Origin: Escarpia spicata
Lineage: Eukaryota; Annelida; Polychaeta; Sabellida; Siboglinidae
NCBI GenBank assembly: GCA_963995525.1
Contig: OZ023206.1
Location: 46,248,857-46,312,856, forward strand
Direction of reading: 5' to 3'
DNA length: 64,000 nucleotides
Shown piece by piece: positions 1 to 12,854 of the stretch. Under the pieces are notes generated by a model. It saw nothing but the letters and a program-made list of their open reading frames with translations. It had not been told where the DNA came from and did not search any database. The first letter of the stretch is position 1, and each line of letters opens with the position of its first letter. Position numbers and translations under genes: made by a program.

Positions 1-129
1 ACACAATTAACTCATATTTACCAGTATCGGCCCAAATTTAGCCAGCCAAATACAACACTCCACAAATAAAACGTTCAGATATTACCTTAATTGACAACAT
101 AACAATGTATTTAATTTTCAACTTATTAA

Positions 130-1260
130 TGAAGAAACAATATATAAAACAATAGATGATATGCATCCAAACACAAGCTGCGGATATGATGGTATTTCTT
201 CATTGCTATTAAAGTCACTTTTATAACCTTAATCACAAACCATATATTAATTACGGGTATATTTCCCGATAAACTCAAAATTGCCAAAGTAAGACCAATT
301 TATAAAATTGGCGATAACCTATTCTGCAACTACAGACCAATATCAATCATACCTGCAATCTCAAAAGTAATAGAAACATTTGTTTACAATCAGCTCGAAT
401 CGTTTTTCAAAAGACATAAACTTATGTATGATAATTAATACGGATTTAGAAAGGAAGATTCATCTGAATTTGCAGGTCTTGAATTAATTTATAGGCTATT
501 AACACGTGTGGATAATAACGAAATACAAATAAATATTTACCTGGACTTGTCAAAAGCTTCTGATACTCTGGACCCCTCAATATTAATAAATAAGTTAGAA
601 TTTAATGGCGTAAAAGAAGTAGCTTTAGACATATTAAAAACTATTTAAACACCAGAACAAAATATGTAGACATTGAAGATGCCCAATCTGAATTACTAAC
701 TCTCTCTCAACAGGCGTACCCAAGGATCAATTCTAGGCCCTTTGTTATTTATAATATACATTAATGACTTTGCAAAATCTAGTCAAAAATTCAAATATAT
801 TATGTATGCCGATAACACGACCCTCTCAAATACTTTATGATATTTTGTACAATCTCAAAATATGGAAGATGTAGAATTCTTAATCAACTCAGAACTGGAT
901 TACATTAACGAGTGGCTTAAATGTAAATCAATGAAAATATATGATTTTCAAAGCAGCTATAAAAAAATAATAATAAAATGGTAAACCCAACTTATCTACT
1001 TATAGATAACACAAACATTGATATGGTATGATTTCATTTTCTTAGGGCTAACTTTAATGAACAATTAAACTGGCAAAACAACATTAACAAGATCTCAGGT
1101 GCTCTAGGACTATTGGTATCCTAAATAAACTCAAACGATTTCTATCTCTGAATATACAGATTATGTTGTACAACTGTCTCATATTGTCACATCTTAACAA
1201 CGGTGTATTGGCCTATTTCTGTTCCTGTTCCATCAAAGCGTTCCATCAATTTTGACAATA
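130..1260 (+). mobile_element. Degenerate non-LTR retrotransposon RT fragment
   Basis: Broken reading frames on the + strand spell reverse-transcriptase blocks in the usual order. A NYRPISI block lies near 340, a YGFRK-like block near 440, the motif A region DLSKASDTLD near 545, a GSILGPLLF motif B near 725, and YADN near 808 where YADD is expected. A C-terminal LYNCLILSHLNNG block is near 1165. Several stops and frameshifts separate the blocks and the second catalytic Asp is lost, so it cannot encode an active enzyme. The same protein blocks recur on the opposite strand at 53.9-55.2 kb, so two old copies of one family sit near the two ends of the window. The clade looks jockey/CR1-like but cannot be fixed by eye. 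Confidence 0.75.
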
Positions 1261-1269
1261 GTGATAAGT

Positions 1270-2391
1270 AGACTTGTGGACCACTTTTTGGCAATACAGA
1301 AATCACAAACGGCAATTGATTGCTATATTCAATGATCCCTAATTATGTGTAATAGTTTACAATAATTGTGAGTGGCGGGCGGTCGCTTCGGATTACTTTT
1401 CATTTTATTAAACTATAAGGGAATCGCGTCATTATTGAAGTATGGTTTATCGTCTTTGCACATTTCATGATATGGTCACATTCGTCTGCTAAGCACATTT
1501 GCAAATAACCGCAACTGTTTTAGTATATTACCAGGACAAATGTCCACCAAAATCCACCTGATGAACATTTCATTTTTATCATAACTAAAACTGGCGGTCC
1601 TGGCGGAAGAGCACTGCCGGTTCTTATTCGCATTGGGGAACCGCATGATTTAGGCTGTTTAACTTGTTTGCTTTGCAGAGGTCATACATGATCATATCAC
1701 TTGCGCGGGTTTTGTTGTGGCTGTTCAGTGATCCATGATAATATACATAAGACCAATATAAATTGTAATTATGATGCGTCTTAGACGTATGTCTATGCCA
1801 CTGGAACATGTTCGCCCAAATCCATGTGATGAACATTGTTTTATAAAAATTAAAAGTGGTAGAAGGTTGCAGAAAGGTCACGTTTTCCACAGTGATATAT
1901 ATATATATATATATATATATAGGGGAATCGTTTTGTGTAATAAATACAGTAGGCATATCACTCGCAAACGTATCGCTCATCCTCGCAAGCCAGGGGTGTG
2001 ACTACGTATACTACGTAACTCTAACGGTAATGTTTGTCATCGTCAATAAGTATATTGCAATATTGGAATTATGATGTACTTACTATGAAAAATGCACCCA
2101 AATTCACGACGTTAGCTTTTCTATTTTAATAATCATGATAAAAGGTGGGTGTTGGTTGGGGGACAGTTGTTTGACGTTTGATATTTAAATGTGCGGTATT
2201 CATTTTGACGACAGTAATTTACTTTCTTTAAACATAATTTCTTTGCACATTTCGTATCCGTTGTCATTGGCACGAACAATGATTGTTCCATGTAATGACC
2301 AATAACGATTATGTCTTCTAAACAATTTTCTTTCCATATATAAACGTATATATATATATATTAACAACAGTATTACCTGTTTTCGTTGCAG
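1270..2391. other. No gene recognised; intron or 5' flank of the CUB gene
   Basis: AT-rich sequence without a convincing exon. It holds a (TA)n tract at about 1894-1921 and a shorter one near 2347-2361. Open frames across the TA tract are repeat artefacts. It ends in the polypyrimidine tract and AG at 2390-2391 that precede the first CUB exon. Confidence 0.6.
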
Positions 2392-2507
2392 AGTCGTGTA
2401 TGGCGCACGAAGATTTGACTGGACCAAGCGGTGAATTTGGTACGACGACGTCCTACTACAGAAATTATGAGGCTTGTTCTTGGAAGATACAAGTCGCTCC
2501 GTCGAAC
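2392..2507 (+). CDS. CUB domain 1, first-half exon
   Basis: Internal exon between an acceptor AG (2390-2391) and a donor gtaag (2508). It begins with two bases of a split codon (phase 1), then reads 38 codons to a phase 0 end. The peptide has the CUB start: an SC cysteine, a G-x-F-G-T-T turn, NYEACSW with the second cysteine and Trp, then the KIQVAPSN strand. Those cysteines form the first CUB disulphide in known family members. CUB domains are extracellular beta-sandwich modules of about 110 residues that bind proteins or carbohydrate. It has exactly the same length (116 bases) and phases as the exon at 15250-15365. It joins in frame to 3937-4168. The upstream exon supplying the first base of the split codon was not found. 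Confidence 0.85.
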
Positions 2508-3936
<1,429 letters not shown>

Positions 3937-4168
3937 ACCGTGAAACTCACCGCCGACAGATTTGACCTCGAGTACGGAGACAGCAGTTGTCCATATGACA
4001 ACGTCAAGGTCTACGACGGAAGTGACGACAGCGCCCCACTATTAGGGACGTACTGTGGCACTTCCACCTCGCTTACGAACGTTCAATCCAGTGGAAACAC
4101 AATGTTTGTTACCTTCACGTCTGATATGTCCATCACAAAACCTGGCTTCTGGGTTAAATACGAAGAAG
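3937..4168 (+). CDS. CUB domain 1, second-half exon
   Basis: Exon between AG (3935-3936) and donor gtgag (4169). It reads 77 codons from phase 0 and ends one base into a codon (phase 1). The peptide has the complete second half of a CUB domain: FDLEYG, then SSCPYDNVKVYDG with the third cysteine, LLGTYCG with the fourth, and TSDMSITKPGFWVKY. The Glu of LEYG, Asp of YDNV and Asp of TSD sit where calcium-binding CUB domains carry their ligands, so this copy is probably of the calcium-binding type. About nine of ten bases match the exon at 20662-20890 over the central segment, showing recent duplication or gene conversion between CUB 1 and CUB 3. Confidence 0.9.
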
Positions 4169-4799
4169 GTGAGAAAAAGTACCGAAATTAACATGTTTGT
4201 AAATAAGCAGTCACGCGGCCATTTTCTGTGCAATATAAACCAATAGTGATCACACGGAAGTTGAATATTAACTCCCGTATTCGCACATTAGATGTATTAG
4301 CGACTTGTTCAGCTGTATGGACATGTATAATATGTATTTTTTATCTAATAATTGATATTTTACCCAATTTGTTACGTGTTCTTTTGGGGGTTTTAACCAT
4401 TGTGGCTGTTACCAAAAAATAGAAGACGTGGTTTGATGGTATAGAACCCATGATTCGTGTGCATTGATGTAATCTCTGCATAACATTATGTGTAAGTTGA
4501 AAATGTTTCTTACATGTGTTGTTATATTTTGGTGGGGCAATATTTTATGTGTGATGTTTTTTCACAACGTCCGTGACTAGTAAATTTACATGTATGCTGT
4601 TAAAACAAACTAAACGCAAACGTTTATAACAATAATCCGAAAGAAATAAACAATGTTATATCATTTAAAGTATACATTTCTTTTAGAAAAATAAAGTTAT
4701 TGAATTTTTATATTTGTTCTGTATAATGTTCAATAAAATTGGGTAAAATATAAATTATTTGACAACAATTACATATATGTATATGTACTGCTAACCTTA
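4169..4799 (+). other. Intron sequence, nothing recognised
   Basis: AT-rich, no exon, repeat unit or element recognised. It is the 5' part of the long intron between CUB domain 1 and the linker exon at 9279. Confidence 0.6.
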
Positions 4800-5240
4800 T
4801 CTCACCTTAGCCAGCGATGCCTTAACTCGGCATCCTGGTGAAATGCTTGTGTGGGGTCTGACCAACCCAGTACAAGCACCCTTGGTTACACAAGTCACAT
4901 CACATTCTTTACGATCGGACAGTCTACGGAATCGACCTCGAACCGCCAAAGGATGTGATTACGGACATGATATTGACCTTCGCAAACTCACTCGTATAGC
5001 TATGTGGAATGTGTTGACACTCATCACTCCAGGCACAACCTCAATCCTGTCAAGAGAACTAACGTAGTACAACATTAATCTTGCTGGACTCACAGAAACT
5101 CAGTGGCCTTTGATCGGCGAGCAATCAATCGATGAATACACCTTACACTGGTCTGGCTCTGACTGTCGTTCTCAGGGCGTCGCCCTAGCCCTCAATCTGA
5201 AGACATACGATGCCCTCATTAATTGGGAGCCCATTCCGCC
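4800..5240 (+). mobile_element. RTE-like LINE endonuclease fragment
   Basis: A frame from about 4843, broken by one stop near 5065 and continuing in frame, reads like the start of an RTE/BovB-type APE endonuclease. The visible blocks are a MWNVLTL strand, INLAGLTETQW with the Glu used in metal binding, and an RSQGVALALN block. No reverse-transcriptase domain follows: the sequence runs into unrelated GC-rich DNA at about 5236. This is a truncated fossil in a CUB-gene intron. The clade assignment rests on resemblance only. Confidence 0.55.
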
Positions 5241-5640
5241 GGCTCGCTGACCCGGCTCGCCCGATCGATTGCCGAAAGTGTCATTCCGGCTGTCCGCCGC
5301 TCCGATCGCCGTCGCTCGCTTGCTCGCCCGGTCACGTTGACACGGCTGGCTCGCTTCGCGGCACCTCGTCTCGTCGGTCTACAGACGACGCCTGTCCTCG
5401 CTACGCTTCGCCTGCCACGAATCTTCGCCACTCGGTCGCCACGCATCTTCGACACACGCTCGCTACGTCCGCGCCTTCTCGGCCCGCTACGCAGAACTGT
5501 CACTGGCCGTTCACACTTCTTCTCCGCTGTGTAGAGACCCCGGTCTGCACATACGCCTCCACACGAACACTTATATGGGAACAACTCCTTTCTGGTTTCC
5601 ACACAACCTAGCACGTTCACACTTCGCCTACCTCTACGCA
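5236..5640. other. GC- and CpG-rich block of unknown origin
   Basis: Base composition jumps from about one third GC to well above half, with many CpG and gctcgc-type words. Long overlapping frames on both strands are expected from this composition and resemble no known protein. It abuts the RTE-like fragment on the left and a short tandem repeat on the right, so it may belong to the same inserted unit. Confidence 0.5.
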
Positions 5641-5643
5641 ACG

Positions 5644-5862
5644 GGGTGACACTTCTCCATTACCGCACCGTATCTCTTCAAAATGTACACTGCCTACATC
5701 TAGGCATCAGGGTGGCAACTCGCCATTACAGCCCTGTATCTCTTCTAAATTTCTCCACGTGCTCCGATCTTTGCGAAACCCTTCTGGCTAACGATGTGAC
5801 ACAACGCCATTACAACCCCGTTATATCTTCCAAATTCACACGTGCCCGATCTCTGCCATAGA
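5644..5862. repeat. Three-copy tandem repeat, ~65-85 bp unit
   Basis: Each unit holds a cca-ttac core followed by a cc-gtatctctt-like stretch (starting near 5644, 5710 and 5795). Copies have diverged and differ in length. The + frame through them translates to three HYxPVS-like peptides, which is repeat structure and not evidence of a gene. Confidence 0.6.
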
Positions 5863-6043
5863 TTATATTTCTTACCTGTCATATACTTTTATACCTAGTA
5901 GAAATACCTAGTCCAAAATGCATAACACATGACCGGATTGAACCACTGAAATCAACAAGAATGTGATAATGAGCCATACCTAATTTATGCATCATGAAAA
6001 CACCCCTATGACTATAATAATGTACTTTTCCATGACGACGCCA

Positions 6044-6152
6044 GTTAATTAAAGGCTAATTATAATCAGGTTTGCCACGCTTAAGTGGGCACACAACGTA
6101 ATTAAAGGCTAATCATAACCAAGCGTACCACGCTTCAGTGGGTATATCTCAA
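6044..6152. repeat. Two-copy direct repeat, ~55 bp unit
   Basis: Two adjacent copies begin taattaaaggctaat (near 6045 and 6099) and both continue through a ccacgctt-agtggg block. No coding content. It lies just upstream of the LINE fragment at 6285. Confidence 0.65.
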
Positions 6153-6284
6153 CACCTGCGCTAGTCTATAATTAATTACGCAACTCCTGCTTGATCTTTC
6201 TATTTTTGCAAAACGGTGAGACAAAATTACCAGGAAATAGATTCTGAAAATACATAAATAGCAGAAATGCTACAAGTTCACATA

Positions 6285-7740
6285 TATGGCTCGGGGAGAT
6301 TACAACCTCCAAGATATTGACTGGGGAACAGATTCAACCTGTCCATATGATGTGCATCCAACTGTCTCTAATCATCTCATCTCAATCACCCAAAATGCAG
6401 ACTTTGACCAAATAGTCCATCAACCAACCCGGACTACTGATGGCACAGCAAACATCCTCGACCAGTTCTTCATGAACAACATCAACAACGTGAACATAAT
6501 ACCAGGCATTTCTGACCATGATGCAATCTTGATCGACTCAAACCTCAAACCCTTCATTGTTAAGCAGGCCCCGTAGAAGAGTTTTCTATATATACGAAAG
6601 CTGATTTCAGCACCATTAGTGGGAAACTGAATGAGTTCAAACCTTCATTTGAGGATACAGCAACGTCTTGTGGGACCAACGAGCTGTGGACTAGATTAAG
6701 AGACTCCGCCACTACTCTCACGTCTGACTTCATCCCATCTAAATCTAAAGAAGTACGGGGCAATAAGATCCACAAACCTTGGATAACACCCAAAGTGAAA
6801 TATGCACTGAGAAGACTGCAGCGACTCCACCGCAAGGCAAATAAATCAAGATCTACTGCAAGTAGAAAGAAATACGTATCAGCATATTGGGACTACGTGA
6901 AAACCTTGATAGACACCCCTGACTCGGAAGACGACACTATTCACAGATAACCAGCCCAGAAGAGGTTCTGGAGCTATATCATGTCACTGCGTAAGGATAC
7001 TACAGGTGTATCTCCTCTTCGAGAAGGAGAAAGGCTGTACTCAGCACCCAAGGAGAAGGAAAATATATGCTCAACAGACAGTGTAAGTCGGTGTTTACAA
7101 ACGAAGACATTACAACCACCCATCTGTTCAAAGAAGGCGGTGATCTGCAAAAAGACCTCTTGGAAACAACACACTGAGCGATAGCATGCTGGGTTTCCTT
7201 AAACGGAATTTGAAGTCGGGCACTGAAAACACAAAAACTAAAGCCTGCAAAGCCCTGGTGAGACCCCACTTTGAATATTGTTGTGACAACTGCAATCATC
7301 AACACCAGGACCAAGTAAATAAAGCTAAGGCTATGCACAGGAAGGCCGCAAAAATAATGTCACCAACATATATCATAACGCCCGCAGTGTAACATCCACG
7401 CTAGACCATCTACAGTGGGAGTCCCTGATATCAAGATGCACCAAGACACAACTGACCATGCTTTTCAAGATCATCCAAAACTACGTTGACACCTACCCTC
7501 AGCCCTACGTCTCCGCTGCCTCGTCAAGAACCAGATCCAATCATTCTCTTAAGTTCCGTCAATTTCCCGCACGCACAGATGTCTTTTCCCAGGGTCATTC
7601 CTGTGTAGAATTCCGTACCAGCACGTGTTGCTGAGGCTCCCAGTCTGGATATTTTACAATGGGAGCTTGCCCATCTTTCCATCTAATTGATTTGTTTTTG
7701 TCCTTGACCGAAGTAGAGTAAATGAGGGACTAGGGCTGTG
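6285..7740 (+). mobile_element. CR1/L2-type LINE with the RT domain deleted
   Basis: The first frame (6286-6576) reads the C-terminal part of an APE endonuclease, with GDYNLQDIDW and the catalytic SDHDAI block. The next frames give the linker region (KPWITPKVKYALRRLQ, then FWSYIMSLRK). At about 7110-7190 the sequence jumps from the region before the polymerase fingers directly to the post-palm segment (GFLKRNLKS, then LVRPHFEYC). Motifs A, B and YADD are therefore missing. The tail continues with LDHLQWESL and an SRTRSNHSLKF block to about 7620. The element also lacks its 5' end. It is an internally deleted fossil within a CUB-gene intron. Confidence 0.7.
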
Positions 7741-7974
7741 TCGGCCGGGATTTATTTCCGGGGTCCGCACCGGTTGCCGAATTGACTTAGACCCGATACA
7801 TGAAAAAGGCAATGAAAATGTGTTCTTCCTTCTCATACTTTTGGTCTTTGGTATATATATTTTGTTGTTTTTCCTCCAACAATAAACCAACCGTTGTATA
7901 AGGATCAAGACTGGTCGTTCAGCGTAATATACAGATAGAGATGTGGCACTCCTGGGCACGATAAGTATGAAACA

Positions 7975-9224
7975 CCAAACATAGATAAGCGAGCGAAAAA
8001 TGAATAACTCGAAACACATCCAAAACCGCTTTTTTTAACGATTGCTAGGATCAATATGGTGCATCCGATCCCAAGGATCTTAATATCGCTTGAAAGCTTA
8101 CGTTTTCTGCTATTCAATCATGTAACTGTTTTCCGGATAATAATTTCTCAATAACCTATAAACTGACCTACAACCGTGCTGTTTCCGGTGTCTGAGACAC
8201 TGCGAACGATGTTGGTTCGTCGACACAGATCACCAATCTACCGTTTTAATACTATAAGTTCCACCCACTTTTAAACGGAGGCTAAACTGACATATTCGAA
8301 GTAGGCGTGACGTCACAGTCAAGGAGCCTCTATTTGGAGAGGAGGCGTCACTGAGCGAGAAAATGGCAGTTTACACTGAAGGTTTTTGTCCGCCATTCGG
8401 GAGGCATGAGCATGCGCCTACGGGACCGCAGCGCGCGGTGTTAGCTTATTTGTTCAGGGACCTCATTTCATCAGAATAATCACCAAGCTGTGATGCGTCA
8501 TATAAAATAAAATAAATATTAAAGTAATCCTTGGTGTTTTCAAAATAATGAAATTGGCAAACAAATCACGTAGAAACGTTGCAATTATTTATTGAGCAAA
8601 CTGAACTTCGTCGTGTTTCCTCAGAATAATCGTCAGGCTGTACCACTTGTTATATAATTAAAATATTTAGGTTATCGTTGAAAATGTTGAGCAGTGGTAA
8701 TGCAAAGAACTGCATTTTCTGCATGCGTATGGTCTGGCTTGGCGCAACTCCAGAATGGCGGACGAACTGCTTACGTACTTTCCTCGAACAATGTAGATGG
8801 CGCGCGCTGCACCGTCTTGTATTGATATACTGTCTTTGGTCACAATCACGTATATCAACCAACGCAACGAATTTTCACCCATAGTCTCCAGTGGTTGGCG
8901 TACCTTATTGTGACACAGAGATATATCGGTTTCCGTGCCATCAAAGCACGTCAGTATCGCCGTCGTTAAAAACCCGCCGCCAACATCGTTCGGATCATTA
9001 CAGAACACCGAAAACGGCATGATCATATATCCATGTATAGGTGTTTTTAAACGGTTACCTGGAAATTGTGATGACGCTAGAATGAAAGAAAGTTCATCCT
9101 TTCAAATTCAAATGATACCAAGATCGTCGGGATCGGACGAGCCGTTAGGTTGCTAGCAACCGTAGAATTTCATGTTTTGGACGTATTCCGGGTTGTTATT
9201 TTTTGCTCGCTTATCTATTTTTGG
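7975..9224. mobile_element. Foldback-like inverted repeat, arms ~600 bp
   Basis: The two halves are reverse complements around a centre near 8600. Matching blocks include agataagcgagcg (7982) against cgcttatct (9208), a gatcccaaggatc block (8067) against a gatcgtcgggatcgg block (9123), a cgaacgatgttgg block (8203) against ccaacatcgttcgg (8981), and a gtccgccattc block (8387) against agaatggcggac (8751). The arms are diverged but collinear. The left arm carries a perfect CRE palindrome TGACGTCA (8308-8315) and an NRF1-like gcatgcgc. Next to the centre, a catcagaataatc block (8470) and a cctcagaataatc block (8620) form a direct repeat. No transposase frame is visible, so this is a non-autonomous element or an old inverted duplication. 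Confidence 0.65.
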
Positions 9225-9278
9225 TAATGCGTATATCCGTGTTCAATGTCATACTGTTAACAGTTGTTTTCCCCACAG

Positions 9279-9359
9279 TGGTTACTGCGGCGACCGGGAT
9301 GAAGACGATTCCAGCGGAAGCGTATCAAGACCAGGTTCTATCGACGAGTCGTCCCTCTG
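9279..9359 (+). CDS. Probable linker exon between CUB 1 and CUB 2
   Basis: A pyrimidine tract and AG (9277-9278) precede 81 open bases followed by donor gtaaa (9360). Read in the phase left by the upstream CUB exon it starts with two bases, gives 26 codons, and ends one base into a codon. It is therefore a symmetrical 1-1 exon that preserves the frame between the exons at 3937 and 10705. The peptide is short, polar and rich in Ala, Thr and Ser, as expected for a hinge between extracellular modules. No family motif is present. A chance open stretch is possible, so confidence is moderate. Confidence 0.5.
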
Positions 9360-10239
9360 GTAAAACTATTTTACACTAATCCCTTGGCACAACTGTTTTT
9401 TCAGTCACTTCCTCCACGTGAATTGAAGACAAGTAATAAATTAACGTTAACTTTAAATTAATGTGCAAGTTCCCTAAACACAAGGCAGACTACGGTAACA
9501 GTAGCAGTAAACTAAATAGCACAGAGGTATTTGGCAGCAAGTGGCGCGGAATGTGGGTTCCTCGTTTGAAGTATTACGTCCCGCCATTATTCAACGGCGC
9601 ATCATGTTCTTGTCACGCGCGGTGTCACTTTTTGTGCGGAAATAATAGTAACAATGATACTATTGTTTGCCATATATTTCAAATAGAAACGTTCTATTTA
9701 TGAGTCGTATGTCTCATTTTAAATAGTTTTATTGATTTTTTATTTTCCGTTGTTGTATCGTTTTATGAAACTCTCAGAATTCATTGCAAACCTGCATTCG
9801 TTCCCTTGCAGTAGTCATTCATAATTTTCAATTTACAATTAGTATTAGGGCTGACTTCCAGATGAAGACACAAATATGAATGGAAGTATTAATTAATTTT
9901 GAAATTGTATTTGGACACACTATGTTATTGTAACAAATAACCAATATATTATCCAAACATTTTATATAATCTGCACTACTTTTTGCAATGAAAGACATTG
10001 CTCAAGCTTCGAAACAACAGCAACATTATAAAAACCCGGATTATCCCAGTAGATAAACCGACATTCCAATTCCACGCCACAGGGCCAGTAAAACGTTTCC
10101 GGGATTTTGCAACTCATAGCTGTATGATTAATCTTGATGTGGCCGCTATGATATTCATCAATTTGTATTAAGTAGCTTTGCGTGTTTCATGTTGGTGTTA
10201 CTACAACACACATGTACATGTATGCACATGAAACGTTCC
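9360..10239 (+). other. Intron sequence, nothing recognised
   Basis: AT-rich sequence between the linker exon and the LINE fragment at 10240. No exon, tandem repeat or transposon end was recognised. Confidence 0.5.
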
Positions 10240-10690
10240 TTATAATAATAATAATAATACATTTATTCGTACAAACAATTGAACAATTCGATTAAATCAA
10301 TGTATATAAGTCACTGGGTACATAAAACAGTAAGCAATGAGCGCAGCTCATCAATGGCTAAAAAAGAAATGCTACCCGCATTATCTGTATTATGCAACAC
10401 ATATTTTGCAAATGAGACTTTACACGAGTTCATCATCTAGCCCTTCTAAAGAATGCCATTGCATGAAGTTTGAATTTCGACATGATATAGTTAAAACGTA
10501 TAGGCATGTATGACCCACAACATTGAAGGGCTAAACGAGAGAGCATTTTCAAACTGGAGTTACTGCATTTCAAATAACTCTGCATAAATCGTACCATTCG
10601 GTTCATAATTTGAATTTGATTCGGAAAACAGTCTGCTGATAGTGGCACAATACTTATACTAAGAACTGACATAAACTTATCTGATGCCAC
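10240..10690 (-). mobile_element. 3' fragment of a LINE with (ATT)n tail
   Basis: On the - strand a broken RT C-terminal region (KCSNSSLK, then a KFKLHAMAFF block) is followed by an untranslated stretch. The fragment ends in an (ATT)n tail at about 10243-10260, the usual 3' mark of L2-like LINEs. The 5' end stops about 15 bases short of the CUB 2 exon, so the insertion almost touches a host splice acceptor. Family assignment is weak. Confidence 0.4.
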
Positions 10691-10704
10691 TGACCTCACA
10701 ACAG

Positions 10705-10835
10705 GAACATGCAGCAGCCCGGACACGGTCAAAGCAGATGTTCAAGATGGCTGGACCAATGAGTTTGGTACAGTGGGTTCACAATATGAAAACAACGAAA
10801 ACTGTGGTTGGACAATTCATGCGCCTGCAGGAAAG
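10705..10835 (+). CDS. CUB domain 2, first-half exon
   Basis: Exon between AG (10703-10704) and donor gtgag (10836), with two bases plus 43 codons (phase 1 in, phase 0 out). The peptide starts at a TCSSPD cysteine and continues with EFGTVGSQYENNENCGW, which holds the second cysteine and the conserved Trp, then IHAPAGK. It is longer than the matching exons of CUB 1 and CUB 3 and clearly diverged from them. The layout suggests an older CUB in the array rather than a recent copy. It joins in frame to 11713-11953. Confidence 0.85.
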
Positions 10836-10902
10836 GTGAGATCTGACTACCACAACAGAACAAACAACACAGGCAGTCCATGTATAATACACACCCACCC
10901 CT

Positions 10903-11468
<566 letters not shown>

Positions 11469-11712
11469 ACATATATAATTATCACAATATATATATCACA
11501 TTTTGACTACAAGTAATATATACTGTTTAATATTTATACATGTCTGTTAATTGCGGTAATTAGTTAATGATTATTTCGTAGGCTACATTTTAGAACAATA
11601 ATTGTACGATTAATGAAACTTGTATAGCTAACGACACTGAGAGTAAACGTGTATCAATTGAGCGCTATAAATTATATACTGTTATTAATCGGCAACGTCC
11701 TGTCTGTTTTAG

Positions 11713-11953
11713 CGCGTGAGGTGGCGCTTCTCTAGACTCGAACTTGACTGTCTAGGCAAACACGGAGGCAAATTCGACTATGTGTTTATGTACGATGGAG
11801 ATGATAGGAAGGCATACCCAATTGCAGAAGGGTGTGGTCACACTACTCCACCCTATACATTTTCTATAAGATCGAAGGGGAACATTGCCTACTTCGCGTT
11901 CGAAACCAATAGCGGCATGGTTGACGGAGGTTTCAGAGTCCGGGCCGCCGTTG
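11713..11953 (+). CDS. CUB domain 2, second-half exon
   Basis: Exon between AG (11711-11712) and donor gtgag (11954), with 80 codons from phase 0 plus one base. Visible CUB blocks are FSRLELDCL with the third cysteine, KFDYVFMYDGDD, EGCG with the fourth cysteine, and TNSGMVDGGFRVRA. The FDYV Asp is kept, but the acidic pair of the TSD loop is replaced by TNS. Calcium binding is therefore less certain than in CUB 1 and CUB 3. The exon continues in phase 1, compatible with the exon at 15250. The reading frame runs past the donor only to a stop near 12007, as expected for intron. Confidence 0.85.
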
Positions 11954-12190
11954 GTGAGACAACAGTTAAGATTAACGTATCGAACATGGTGGCGGTTTTC
12001 AATCCTTAACAAAACGTACGCATTTATATCAGTCTAAATACACGAGTAATGTATTAAGTTTGTATTGCTTAGGGTCCGTATTGCCAATTGAAACGAGTTG
12101 TTTTCATACCCACCACGTATTGACCCGTAGCTTTATTTGTGTGTTTTATTCATTCTTGGGAGTTGCGGTTCAGGGTTGACTCGCAAAGAA

Positions 12191-12700
12191 TCTCCAACTG
12201 CACACCCTTGAGCTGCCACAAATATCTAACTGCACCCCCTTGATGTGTCACATATATCCAACTGCACACCCTTGAAATGCCACACATATCTAACTGCACC
12301 CCCTTGATGTGCCACCGATATCCAACTGCACACCCTTGAACTGCCACACATATCTAACTGCACCCCCTTGATGTGTCACATATATCCAACAGCACACCCT
12401 TGAACTGCCACACATATCTAACTGCACCTCCTTGATGTGTCACAGATATCCAACTGCACACCCTTGAAATGCCACACATATCTAACTGCACCCCCTTGAT
12501 GTGTCACAGATATCCAACTGCACACCCTTGAACTGCCACAAATATCAAACTGCACCCCGTTTAGCTGTCACAAATATCGAACTGCACCCCGTTTAGCTGT
12601 CACAAATATCAAAATGTACCCAGTTTAGCTGTCACAAATATCAAACTGCACCCCGTTTAGCTGTAACAAATATCGAACTGCGACCCCTTTAAAGTGCACC
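12191..12700. repeat. ~32-bp minisatellite with a two-unit higher order
   Basis: About sixteen units built on aactgca-cccctt-gcca-aatatc. From 12191 to about 12535 two unit types alternate: one with a cacacccttgaa core, the other with a cacccccttgatgtgtcaca core. This makes a ~64-bp higher-order unit. From about 12540 a third type with ccccgtttagctgtcaca takes over and decays toward the right edge. Confidence 0.9.
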
Positions 12701-12854
12701 CAAAAACGTGACACTCAAGCGGAACTTGTTTTCGAGGGGAGGTCGTACGCACGTATCGCACTCTCAGTCTACCGATATGATGTATCGCAATATATCTTTA
12801 CAGTAAATATCATGTTTACTAACAGCATTTATCAAATTATCTACAATCTGCATA

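Noticed and set aside
12191..12700. Regular repeats resembling a CRISPR array
   Set aside because: No unique spacers; the units are contiguous and diverge gradually. The context is an animal intron.
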